A stretch of DNA of 56,300 nucleotides from Spirirestis rafaelensis WJT71-NPBG6. GTDB taxonomy: Bacteria; Cyanobacteriota; Cyanobacteriia; Cyanobacteriales; Nostocaceae. Below, in pieces: positions 1 through 7,991 of the stretch. A model generated the notes under the pieces. It saw only the letters and a program-made list of their open reading frames with translations. It ran no database searches and was not told the DNA's origin. Location of the stretch: assembly GCA_019359015.1 (NCBI GenBank), contig JAHHID010000045.1, positions 1-56,300 of the forward strand. Reading direction: 5' to 3'. A program made the translations under genes and the position numbers. Every line of letters begins with the position of its first letter. The stretch's first letter is position 1.

Positions 1-56
1 AGTAGGGGTTCTAGGATTATCCACTCTTCGTCTGTGAGGCTGCTAGAGTATGGCAT
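1..56 (-). mobile_element. N-terminus of an IS5-family-type transposase, cut by the window edge
   Basis: Reading the minus strand from an ATG at position 56 gives 18 codons beginning MPYSSSLTDEEW and continuing IILEPLL up to the window edge. This is the usual opening of the small cyanobacterial IS5-type transposases (DUF4096-type N-terminal domain). Only the start is present, so the family is a good guess and the subgroup is not. The rest of the element must lie to the left of the window. I could not recognise the terminal inverted repeat with confidence; it should lie between about 57 and 118, before the next repeat begins. Confidence 0.7.
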
Positions 57-118
57 AACTGTTGGATACAACTTTTGCGCTAACTTTACTTCAACACAGT
101 AAAAGATGTCAAATGGGT

Positions 119-172
119 TCTATAGCGACACCCTTCTAGGGTGTTGGATATTTGGGCAAATTTGAGATGCTC
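119..172. repeat. Dispersed intergenic repeat (CACCCTTCTAGGGTG type)
   Basis: A short element with the small palindrome CACCCTTCTAGGGTG, preceded by CTATAGCG and followed by a TTTGGGCAAA-like stretch. Similar copies lie near 12127-12168, 47833-47860 and 53225-53275, always between genes. It is a dispersed cyanobacterial palindromic repeat of unknown function. Confidence 0.6.
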
Positions 173-195
173 TCTTAGTGGATAACAATTAACAA

Positions 196-1026
196 CTAAC
201 TAATTAGCGTAATTACAGTCACTTCTGGTGGGCAAAATAAGCGTCCTGGGAAATAAGTTCCCAAGCCGCGATTGACGTATAATTGATTTTCTCCTACATG
301 ATGAAAACCTTGCGCCCATTCCCAATATCGCACTACTTTAGAACAGTCTCCGCGTAAAATTGGCACCCAACGCCGCAGTTTTTTGGGAAGTATTTTGAGA
401 AACTTTTTATAATAAATTATAACCGGACCAACGCCAGGAATGACGATGTGACCCCCGTGGGTATGACCTGATAGTTGCAAATCTACTCGCCATTGTTGCA
501 ATATCTTGGCTGTATCTGGATTATGCGATAAGACGATGCGGGGTGTTGCAGCATCTATTTGGTTCATCACTGGTGCTGGATTAAATTCTCTTGACCAATA
601 ATCGGCTAGTCCTACTATTGGTAATTCTTTTCCTAGGGGATAGGCGATTTCATTCCAAAGAACATGAATCCCGATGCTATTTAAAGCGGTGGTAATTTCT
701 GTTTTGGATTTGTTGTAATGTATATCGTGGTTGCCAAGTACAGCGTAAATACCGCAGCGACTTTGCAGATGTTTGAGTCGATGTACCAGTTGATGAATTG
801 GGGTGGGGTCGTCGGTTACGAAGTCGCCGGTTAATACAACTAAATCAGGTTCAGCTTCGTTGCTGAAGGCGATCGCTTTTTCTAACATTTCTTCACTCAG
901 CCGCAAACCATCGTAGTGAAAATCTGACAATTGCACTAGTTTTGTGCCTTGTAAAGATGTTGGAAGTTCCGCTATCTTTATCGTCAGATTATCTACTCTT
1001 AAAGGTCCTGTTAACAACCAGTGCAT
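196..1026 (-). CDS. Metallophosphoesterase (calcineurin-like), copy 1
   Basis: Predicted dinuclear-metal phosphoesterase of the calcineurin-like superfamily, nearest to the YkuE/YaeI type that hydrolyses lipid-linked or other phosphoesters. The metal-binding motifs appear in order: DFHYDG near the N-terminus, LTGDF, GNHD, LSHNPD and SGHTHGG. The frame is open for seven more codons upstream, but the ATG at 1026 gives MHWLLTGPL, which matches the start of the neighbouring paralogue (MHWLLSGPL), so I chose it (276 residues). No clear signal peptide or membrane anchor is visible. The second copy follows upstream on the same strand with heptanucleotide repeats between them, so this is a tandem duplication. 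The substrate cannot be read from the sequence. Confidence 0.88.
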   Translation of the reverse strand: MHWLLTGPLRVDNLTIKIAELPTSLQGTKLVQLSDFHYDGLRLSEEMLEKAIAFSNEAEPDLVVLTGDFVTDDPTPIHQLVHRLKHLQSRCGIYAVLGNHDIHYNKSKTEITTALNSIGIHVLWNEIAYPLGKELPIVGLADYWSREFNPAPVMNQIDAATPRIVLSHNPDTAKILQQWRVDLQLSGHTHGGHIVIPGVGPVIIYYKKFLKILPKKLRRWVPILRGDCSKVVRYWEWAQGFHHVGENQLYVNRGLGTYFPGRLFCPPEVTVITLIS

Positions 1027-1098
1027 AGCGCCAGAGACTCTCCTCATACTAGCGCTTATAGCTTACCAAAATTTAAATTGTTATTTGTTATTTTTAGT

Positions 1099-1150
1099 GG
1101 GCAATGGGCAATGGGCAATGGGCATTGGGCATTGGGCAATGGGCAATGGG
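1099..1150. repeat. Heptanucleotide tandem repeat, GGGCAAT/GGGCATT x7
   Basis: Seven consecutive 7-base units, five GGGCAAT and two GGGCATT, lie between the two phosphoesterase genes and are followed by a pyrimidine-rich tract. This is the short tandemly repeated repetitive (STRR) type known from filamentous cyanobacteria. Related tracts occur near 27440, 30825, 38140, 48290 and 53275. Confidence 0.85.
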
Positions 1151-1188
1151 GATTTCCCCTTTTCCCCTCTGAAAATTTTCCCTATCCA

Positions 1189-2016
1189 CTAACCCTCTAA
1201 GGTGATTACTGTAACTTCGGGTGGGCAAAATAAACGTCCGGGGAAATAAGTTCCTAAGCCGCGATTGACGTATAGTTGATTTTTACCGACTTTATGCAAT
1301 CCTTGCGCCCATTCCCAATGACGAACTACTGAGTATTCTTTTCGCAAAAAGGGAACTCGACGCCGTATCTTCATCGGTATTTTTCGCAGGATTTTGCGAT
1401 AATAAAATAGCGCGGGACCCATTTTGGGAATGATGATTTGACCGCCATGAGTATGACCAGATAGTTGCAAATCTATTCGCCATTGTTGCAATACATCGGC
1501 TGTGTCTGGATTGTGGGATAATACAATGCAAGGTGTCGCCGGATCTAGTTGATTCATAACTAATCCAGGATTAAATTCTCGTGAGTAGCGATCGCTTAAT
1601 CCTACTATTGGTAGTTCTTTTCCTACTGGATAGGCGATTTCATTCCAAAGGACGTGAATTCCTATACTGGTTAGAGCGGCTGTAACTTCTGCTTTAGAGT
1701 TGCGATAGCATATATCGTGATTTCCTAGTATCGCATAAATGCCCAAGCGACTTTGGAGATGTTTGAGTCTTAATACCAGTTGGTGAATTGGTGCTGGGGT
1801 GGTGGTGATGTAGTCGCCGGTTAATAAAACTAAATCAGGTTCGGCTTGATTGCTGAGGGCGATCGCTTTATCTAACATTCTCTCACTCAGCCGCAAACCG
1901 TCATAGTGAAAATCTGACATCTGCACCAGCTTTAAGTTTTGTAATGATGCGGGTAAACCAGTAATCTTAACCGTCAATTTCTCTACACTCAACGGTCCAG
2001 ATAACAACCAGTGCAT
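1189..2016 (-). CDS. Metallophosphoesterase (calcineurin-like), copy 2
   Basis: Tandem paralogue of the gene at 196-1026, also on the minus strand and 275 residues long. It carries the same metal-site motifs in the same order: DFHYDG, LTGDY, GNHD, LSHNPD and SGHTHGG. The N-terminus MHWLLSGPL aligns with copy 1 without a gap. Differences are spread along the protein rather than clustered, which suggests an older duplication followed by ordinary divergence. A 549-base intergenic region with no obvious gene lies upstream, so this is probably the first gene of a two-gene unit. The substrate is unknown; membrane-lipid or nucleotide phosphoesters are possible for this family. Confidence 0.88.
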   Translation of the reverse strand: MHWLLSGPLSVEKLTVKITGLPASLQNLKLVQMSDFHYDGLRLSERMLDKAIALSNQAEPDLVLLTGDYITTTPAPIHQLVLRLKHLQSRLGIYAILGNHDICYRNSKAEVTAALTSIGIHVLWNEIAYPVGKELPIVGLSDRYSREFNPGLVMNQLDPATPCIVLSHNPDTADVLQQWRIDLQLSGHTHGGQIIIPKMGPALFYYRKILRKIPMKIRRRVPFLRKEYSVVRHWEWAQGLHKVGKNQLYVNRGLGTYFPGRLFCPPEVTVITLEG

Positions 2017-2565
2017 AATTTAGTTCATATCATAGCTTGGCGCTTACAGCTTAACTAAAAATTACGCGATCGCCTGTCACAACCGAAACAACTTTGTCAA
2101 AAATTCATCAGTAATATAACAATCTACGTATTTCTACTGTAAACGCTTCAAGATAGCTTTACTTTTGAAGTGATATCCGTAGTCTATTAAAACAGAGTTT
2201 AGGAGTCAGTCCTTCTGAATTCAGCTTGGAAACTAAAGTTTGACTCGTGGGTAAATTTCAGGCGTTTAAAATGCACTAAATTTCCCACTTTCTTGTTCTG
2301 ATTCCTGAATTCTGACTTCTGATTCTTCTTTAATTACAGCAGTTTTCACATTACTTAGGTGTATGCATCTAAAAAGGGCTGTAATTCTGAATTTTTTTTA
2401 ACCAGGAATATATTATTTACATCTGTCAAAGGCTGTGAAAATTATATATGTCTACAGCAGGGTTAATCAATAAACCATGATTTATAAGATTCTGTAAGTA
2501 ATGTGCATTTATTTAACTTAGTAATTTTAGTTACTGGGTTAATCTTTAAGCAATCGGAGATTTTT
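2017..2565. other. Intergenic region, no gene seen
   Basis: Between the phosphoesterase pair and the divergently read carotenoid-protein gene. I see no convincing ORF or RNA. One HIP1-like GCGATCGC lies near 2067 and a CTTCTGA-type repeat near 2305-2325. The promoters of both flanking genes must lie here, but I cannot assign -10/-35 boxes reliably. Confidence 0.6.
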
Positions 2566-3024
2566 ATGACTTTTGCAACTGATGACAAGACCAAACAAGC
2601 TGTAGAACAGTTTCGCAGCTTTGATGTAGATACTCAGCTTGGCTTGCTGTGGTTCGGTTACTTGGATATTAAAGACAAACTGATACCAGCAAACCAGACT
2701 TCTGCCCAAGAAACTGCTGCTGCTGAATATGATGCCATTAAAGCAATGGATCACGAGCAACAACTACAAGCTATGCGTGACATTGCTAGTGGTGCAGATA
2801 GTGATATTAGCCATGCGTATAAATCTTTGAGCTCTAGCGCCAAAATGGATGTTTGGCTGCGACTGTCTCAAGGTATGGAAGAAGGCGTTATTATACCAAT
2901 GCCATCTGATTACCAACCCCCTGAAAATACCAAGCAGTTTACCGATACCATCACAAGCTTGGAATTTGAAAAACGCATTGACTTCATGCGTAGTATTGTA
3001 ATGGAAATGGGCACTAAGTCCTAG
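2566..3024 (+). CDS. Helical carotenoid protein (OCP N-terminal domain homologue)
   Basis: Homologue of the N-terminal, all-helical, carotenoid-binding domain of the orange carotenoid protein, without the NTF2-like C-terminal domain. Such stand-alone proteins (HCPs) bind a keto-carotenoid; depending on the clade they quench singlet oxygen or phycobilisome excitation. The segments LGLLWFGYLDI, QQLQAMRDIASGADS, DVWLRLSQGMEEG and the closing RSIVMEMG match the OCP N-domain closely, including the aromatic Tyr and Trp positions that line the carotenoid. The frame is open further upstream, but GGAGA at 2556-2560 sits five bases before the ATG at 2566, which gives a normal 152-residue HCP. No partner C-terminal-domain homologue is adjacent. 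The exact HCP clade needs a tree. Confidence 0.88.
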   Translation: MTFATDDKTKQAVEQFRSFDVDTQLGLLWFGYLDIKDKLIPANQTSAQETAAAEYDAIKAMDHEQQLQAMRDIASGADSDISHAYKSLSSSAKMDVWLRLSQGMEEGVIIPMPSDYQPPENTKQFTDTITSLEFEKRIDFMRSIVMEMGTKS

Positions 3025-3233
3025 TAGTTAATCAGCGCAAAGAAGGCTGATTAGGAATTAAAAAGTTTTACATCCCCATCAATGCCAATTATGGTGTTGG
3101 TGGGTATTGTTTTATCAGGGGATTTTGTTTTTTGCTATTTATGGTAGTTTTCAATTTAGATGGACAGAAGAAATTTAGCAAATTGTGGCTGAGGAGTGAT
3201 AAGCAAAATCAAGGAGAATAACCCCACTCCTCC

Positions 3234-6200
3234 TCATAGAATTTCACCTGTTTGCAAATCCCACACTTTCAGGGTTTTGTCAGCTGAACCAGAAATGACG
3301 TACTTGCTATCAGGTGTGGTTGCAACTGCAAGAACCCAGCGACTATGACCAGTTAGGGTATGCAGAATTTCACCTGTTTGCAAATCCCACACTTTCAGGG
3401 TGTAGTCATTTGAACCAGAAATGACGTACTTGCTATCAGGTGTGGTAGCAACTGCATTAACCCAGTTACTATGACCAGTTAGGGTACGCATTATACAGCC
3501 TGTTTGCAAATCCCACACTTTCAGGGTCTGATCCCAGGAACCAGAAATGACGTACTTGCTATCAGGTGTGACAGCAACTGCATTAACGGAGCGACTATGA
3601 CCAGTTAGGGTACGCAGAATTTCCCCACTTTGCAAATCCCACACTTTCAGGGTCTGATCCCAGGAACCAGAAATGACGTACTTGCTATCAGGTGTGGTTG
3701 CAACTGCAAGAACCCAGCGACTATGACCAGTTAGGGTACGCAGAATTTCCCCACTTTGCAAATCCCACACTTTCAGGGTGTTGTCACGTGAACCAGAAAT
3801 GACGTATTTGCTATCAGGTGTGACAGCAACTGCAAGAACCGACTGACTATGACCAGTTAGGGTACGCAGAATTTCCCCACTTTGCAAATCCCACACTTTT
3901 AGGGTGTTGTCACGTGAACCAGAAATGACGTACTTGCTATCAGGTGTGGTTGCAACTGCAAGAACCGACTGACTATGACCAGTTAGGGTACGCAGAATTT
4001 CCCCACTTTGCAAATCCCACACTTTTAGGGTGTTGTCACGTGAACCAGAAATGACGTACTTGCTATCAGGTGTGGTTGCAACTGCAAGAACCCAGCGACT
4101 ATGACCAGTTAGGGTACGCAGAATTTCCCCACTTTGCAAATCCCACACTTTTAGGGTGTTGTCACGTGAACCAGAAATGACGTACTTGCTATCAGGTGTG
4201 GTTGCAACTGCAAGAACCCAGCTACTATGACCAGTTAAGGTACGGAGTAATACTCCACCAGGGGGAGTTAAGCTAGCTGTCAAAGGACGCAACCGAGTAG
4301 TTTGGTTCAGATGTGCTTGTTGCAACAATTCTTGAATCTCCGACGCTGGAAAACACTGCAAACGTCCGCATAATTGCCCTGCTAGCTGTCTTTTATCTTC
4401 CGCGAGAACATGTCCTGACAGTAGCAACGTCCGTCGCAGCAATTGCAAATTCGCATCTTCGGGTAATAAGTTATAATCGGCGATTAATTCATTGATGTTG
4501 CTGTTGTCTAACTTCGCTTGCAACCAGCGAAAGTTAAGCAATAACTGTTGTAACTCGGTTGCGCGTCCTGCTTTTATTAAATGATCTGCTAAATATTGGA
4601 AGATGTAGCCGTCATTGTCTAAGCTATGCCAGCCATTGGGGTATTTTTGAGTGTAAGCCTCTAATAGGCGATTGTGCAGAAGACCTAACCCCCCAATTAA
4701 CCCCACCCCTTCCCCTCCCCTTGCTAAGGGGAGGGGTTCTGAAGCCGGGGTGGGGTTCTCCGAGGTTACTTGTTTTCTGACATAATCAAACTGCAAGTCA
4801 TGCAAACTCAAGTTTCCTTTTTCATCCCGCAGCGCGAGAGACTTATTCACCAACTTATCAATTACATCTTGGGTGTCAAACTCATCTAACCCCAGCGGTT
4901 GCCAAAAAGTCTGTAAAACTGCTTCGGGAATTGGTGTATCTTCGGGTAAAACAGCAAAATCTAAATATCTTTCTCTCTCGTTTGCTTCTAGCGCTTCGAC
5001 ACTTACCTGAATTGCCTTGAGTAAATCGGGATAAGGGTAATCTGGAAACTGTTGACGAATCTTCTCTAAGTCTGCACAACGCAGCTTTTCTAATACATTC
5101 TGCCAGCGATTTGTCGGTTTCCCCCGCATCATCGCTCCCACCATTGACAATGCCAATGGTAAATACCCACATTCTCGCGCTACATCTAGTGCTGTCGTTG
5201 TTAACGTCTCTACAGGTTGATTTGCCCAATTCGCTAATAAATCTAAAGCCTGTTTCTCACTTAAAATCGAAAGCTGATATTCTTCTCCTCCCAACCCCGT
5301 AATTATCTCAGCATCGCGGGTAGTAATTAGCATCTGGCTACGTTCTGCCAACACGTCAAACGCGCTTGCGTGTTCCAAATTCCAAACGTCATCCAAAATC
5401 AGCAAGCAAGCTTTATCTGTCAACAACTTTCGCAACTGCGCTTTTCCCGAATTAATCTCTGTAAACGATGCTTGCTTGTCACTTAGCGCTTCTACTACAT
5501 CCGATTGCAAAGTTAAAATTTGCGGTGTTTGCCCGAATGTTATCCAAATCACCCCATCAGGAAACGCCCGTCTGACTTCTTCATCTCGCGCTAAGGCTGT
5601 AGCTAATACAGTTTTGCCTATTCCGCCCATCCCTTGCACTCCGACACTCCGACTTGTTCCAGTGATAGCTACAGGTTGATTAGTATCACCTAACACCTTC
5701 TTTTTCAGAGGGTTCAGTTGTTCGTCGCGGGGTAAAAAGTGCGGTGGTAACTTTGGCACATCACCAATAAGTTGACCGAGAACTAAATTATCAGCTTTTT
5801 TCTCTTTAAACTTGGGATTGGGGTTCTTTTTCAGCACTGGGATAGATGCGCTCCCAACCCCAGCAAGTAAAATCGAACTGCAAGCAACGTTGAAAGCAAA
5901 CTCTATCGGCGAAGCTTGATCGTGTTGTGGGTCGTAACGTGCCAGAGCATCGTAAAAACCAACAGCAAATTCTAGCGCGGCTTTGTCAGCGATCGCCTGA
6001 TTCATCCCAATGACATAATCAATATGTTCAGCGATCGCATCAGCTTGCACCTCCGCATAACAAGCATTTAGCAGCACACACTCTACATGCTGAGAAAAAT
6101 TCTGAAACAGTCCAGCGATCGCTTCTCCAGTAACAAACTTCTCCTTACCAGTCTCATCCTCAAACGATAATCCCTCAGTTTGCGAACCATGTCCAGAAAA

Positions 6201-6413
6201 ATGAATGATATTTGGTCGAAAATCTAACACAGCACGGCTTATATCTCGCGGACGTACCGCCCCCTCGTGCTGTAAAATAAAATTGTCGCGTTTTGCTGCC
6301 AGCCGCAATCCTTCTTTAATGTCCCGCACTTCTTGATCTAAACGCAGACGTACTGTATCCTTCGGATTTGCTGCCAAAATCAAGATTCTCTTCACAGTCG
6401 GATTGTTCGTCAT
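3234..6413 (-). CDS. CHAT peptidase / NB-ARC / WD40 STAND protein, copy 1
   Basis: Large STAND-type sensor of 1059 residues. Residues 1 to about 195 form a CHAT (caspase-like) domain with the predicted catalytic pair His75 (in HFSGHG) and Cys118 (in LLNAC). An NB-ARC nucleotide switch follows: P-loop GMGGIGKT at 261-268, a Walker B region LLILDDVW, then ITTRD and a winged-helix LHDLQ motif. Residues 724-1059 are eight 42-residue WD40 repeats, and the protein stops right after the eighth. By analogy with NLRs, ligand binding by the propeller would trigger oligomerisation and activate the CHAT protease. A proline-rich insert before the GLIGGLGLLHNR segment comes from an intergenic-type repeat. 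Its close paralogue is at 7992-11852, with gcvT between them. Target and trigger are unknown. Confidence 0.88.
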   Translation of the reverse strand: MTNNPTVKRILILAANPKDTVRLRLDQEVRDIKEGLRLAAKRDNFILQHEGAVRPRDISRAVLDFRPNIIHFSGHGSQTEGLSFEDETGKEKFVTGEAIAGLFQNFSQHVECVLLNACYAEVQADAIAEHIDYVIGMNQAIADKAALEFAVGFYDALARYDPQHDQASPIEFAFNVACSSILLAGVGSASIPVLKKNPNPKFKEKKADNLVLGQLIGDVPKLPPHFLPRDEQLNPLKKKVLGDTNQPVAITGTSRSVGVQGMGGIGKTVLATALARDEEVRRAFPDGVIWITFGQTPQILTLQSDVVEALSDKQASFTEINSGKAQLRKLLTDKACLLILDDVWNLEHASAFDVLAERSQMLITTRDAEIITGLGGEEYQLSILSEKQALDLLANWANQPVETLTTTALDVARECGYLPLALSMVGAMMRGKPTNRWQNVLEKLRCADLEKIRQQFPDYPYPDLLKAIQVSVEALEANERERYLDFAVLPEDTPIPEAVLQTFWQPLGLDEFDTQDVIDKLVNKSLALRDEKGNLSLHDLQFDYVRKQVTSENPTPASEPLPLARGGEGVGLIGGLGLLHNRLLEAYTQKYPNGWHSLDNDGYIFQYLADHLIKAGRATELQQLLLNFRWLQAKLDNSNINELIADYNLLPEDANLQLLRRTLLLSGHVLAEDKRQLAGQLCGRLQCFPASEIQELLQQAHLNQTTRLRPLTASLTPPGGVLLRTLTGHSSWVLAVATTPDSKYVISGSRDNTLKVWDLQSGEILRTLTGHSRWVLAVATTPDSKYVISGSRDNTLKVWDLQSGEILRTLTGHSQSVLAVATTPDSKYVISGSRDNTLKVWDLQSGEILRTLTGHSQSVLAVAVTPDSKYVISGSRDNTLKVWDLQSGEILRTLTGHSRWVLAVATTPDSKYVISGSWDQTLKVWDLQSGEILRTLTGHSRSVNAVAVTPDSKYVISGSWDQTLKVWDLQTGCIMRTLTGHSNWVNAVATTPDSKYVISGSNDYTLKVWDLQTGEILHTLTGHSRWVLAVATTPDSKYVISGSADKTLKVWDLQTGEIL
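3237..4244 (-). repeat. Eight 126-bp WD40-coding tandem repeats
   Basis: Eight in-frame 126-bp units make up the 3' part of the first CHAT/STAND gene. Long stretches are identical between units. Within each 42-residue unit, differences concentrate at residues 8, 9, 11, 15, 27 and 29, counting from the R/H of (R/H)TLTGHS. There is no degenerate closing repeat, unlike in the paralogue. Confidence 0.9.
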
Positions 6414-6843
6414 GGGCAGCGAAGGAAAGTATCATTTGTTTAGTATAGACATATCTTGCACCTACCCTATAAGGGTAGGGCTATACCAACAAAGCCCGCC
6501 TGCGCGGGCTAGAATGATTTGGCGTACCCCACTAACGCGAGTGCGTGTCGTAGACAAGGTAACATCCGTTCGTATAGACCCACCGTTCGCTTGGTAAGGC
6601 AATATTAAAATAAACGCGCGATCGCCTCATTAGCCCACGCAGGTGGGCTTCGTCCGTATAGCCCCAGGCTTCTAGCCTGAGGGTATATCAAAATAACCGC
6701 GCGATCGCCTCATTTAGCGCACGCAGGTGGACTTCGTTCGTATAGTAGACGCGATGAATCGCGTCTCTACAAGGGTTGTGGATAACGCATATTTAATTTG
6801 TGAAGGGTATATTAAAATAGACGTGCGATCGCAATAAATACCT
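6414..6843. repeat. Intergenic repeat cluster upstream of gcvT
   Basis: Between the start of the first CHAT gene and gcvT. It holds a GCCCGCCTGCGCGGGC hairpin near 6497-6510. Two direct copies of an 'AAAATAA..CGCGATCGCCTCATT..CACGCAGGTGG' block lie near 6605-6665 and 6690-6745, with a partial third near 6812. A GTAGACGCGAT/ATCGCGTCTCTAC palindrome is at 6745-6770. I see no gene; the ORFs are repeat-derived. Promoters for the divergent CHAT and gcvT genes should lie here. Confidence 0.7.
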
Positions 6844-7980
6844 GTGGCTAATCAAGAAGAAATTATCGTTACCCTGGCACAAACACCTTTATATCAACTT
6901 GCTGTAGAACTGAAAGCAAGATTAACCAGCTTTGGCGGTTGGGAAATGCCTGTACAATTTACTGGTATCAGTCGCGAACATGAAGCGGTGAGAAATGCTG
7001 CCGGCATGTTTGATATTTCCCACATGGGTAAGTTTACATTACAGGGTAAAAGCGTAATTTCACAGCTTCAGGGTTTAGTTCCCTCAGATTTGAGTCGCTT
7101 GCAACCAGGTCAAGCGCAATACACGGTGTTGTTAAATGAAAGAGCGGGAATTATTGACGACATCATTGTATATTATCAAGGTGAAGACAGCACAACAGGC
7201 ATACAAAAAGCTGTAATTATAGTCAATGCGGCAACCACAGGCAAAGACAAAGCATGGTTATTGCAAAACCTGGACACTGAAGAAGTCAATTTTCAAGACT
7301 TGTCACCACAAAAAGTCTTAATTGCCGTCCAAGGACCAAAAGCAAGCAGCATTCTTCAGCAATTTGTGTCAGCAGACTTAACCCCAGTCAAAGCATTTGG
7401 TCATTTAGAAACAAGTATATTCGGGAAATCGGCATTTCTTGCCCGCACAGGTTACACGGGGGAAGATGGATTTGAGGTGATGGTAGATCCAGATGTCGGC
7501 GTTGAATTGTGGCAAAATCTGATTCAAGCTGGTGTCATTCCTTGTGGACTTGGTGCGAGAGACACTTTGCGACTAGAAGCGGCAATGGCACTTTATGGAC
7601 AAGATATCGATGAAAACACCACCCCCTTAGAAGCGGGTTTGGGTTGGTTGGTTCATCTCGATAGCAAAGGTGATTTTATCGGACGTTCAATTTTAGAACA
7701 GCAGAAAGCTGATGGTGTGCAACGTCGGTTGATAGGTTTGCAGATGCAAGGACGCAATATTGCTCGTCACGGCTATCAAATATTATCAGAAGGTAAAGTA
7801 GTCGGAGAAGTTACCAGTGGAACTTTATCACCTACACTTGGTTATCCCATCTCTCTTGCTTACGTTCCCACTGAGTTAGCAAGTGTTGGTCAGCAGCTAG
7901 AAGTAGAAATTCGCGGCAAAGCTTACCCCGCAGTTGTGGTGAAGCGTCCCTTTTATCGGTCAAAAAATCGTCTGATTTAG
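6844..7980 (+). CDS. gcvT: Glycine cleavage system T protein (aminomethyltransferase)
   Basis: T protein of the glycine decarboxylase system: it releases ammonia from the aminomethyl-lipoyl arm of GcvH and passes the one-carbon unit to tetrahydrofolate. The folate-binding core is clear from SFGGWEMPVQF near residue 35, FDISHMG, ARTGYTGEDGFE and the GLGARDTLRLEAAMALYG block. At 378 residues it has normal family length. The start is a GTG at 6844 (MANQEE), which matches usual cyanobacterial GcvT N-termini; I see no strong ribosome-binding site. The stop lies only 11 bases from the convergent stop of the second CHAT gene. gcvH and gcvP lie about 4.6 kb downstream on the same strand, so the CHAT gene separates gcvT from them. 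Confidence 0.96.
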   Translation: MANQEEIIVTLAQTPLYQLAVELKARLTSFGGWEMPVQFTGISREHEAVRNAAGMFDISHMGKFTLQGKSVISQLQGLVPSDLSRLQPGQAQYTVLLNERAGIIDDIIVYYQGEDSTTGIQKAVIIVNAATTGKDKAWLLQNLDTEEVNFQDLSPQKVLIAVQGPKASSILQQFVSADLTPVKAFGHLETSIFGKSAFLARTGYTGEDGFEVMVDPDVGVELWQNLIQAGVIPCGLGARDTLRLEAAMALYGQDIDENTTPLEAGLGWLVHLDSKGDFIGRSILEQQKADGVQRRLIGLQMQGRNIARHGYQILSEGKVVGEVTSGTLSPTLGYPISLAYVPTELASVGQQLEVEIRGKAYPAVVVKRPFYRSKNRLI

Positions 7981-7991
7981 ATTGTACTTCA

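Noticed and set aside
6403-6597. Small ORF over the intergenic repeats
   Set aside because: It overlaps the start of the CHAT gene and is built from dispersed repeat sequence.
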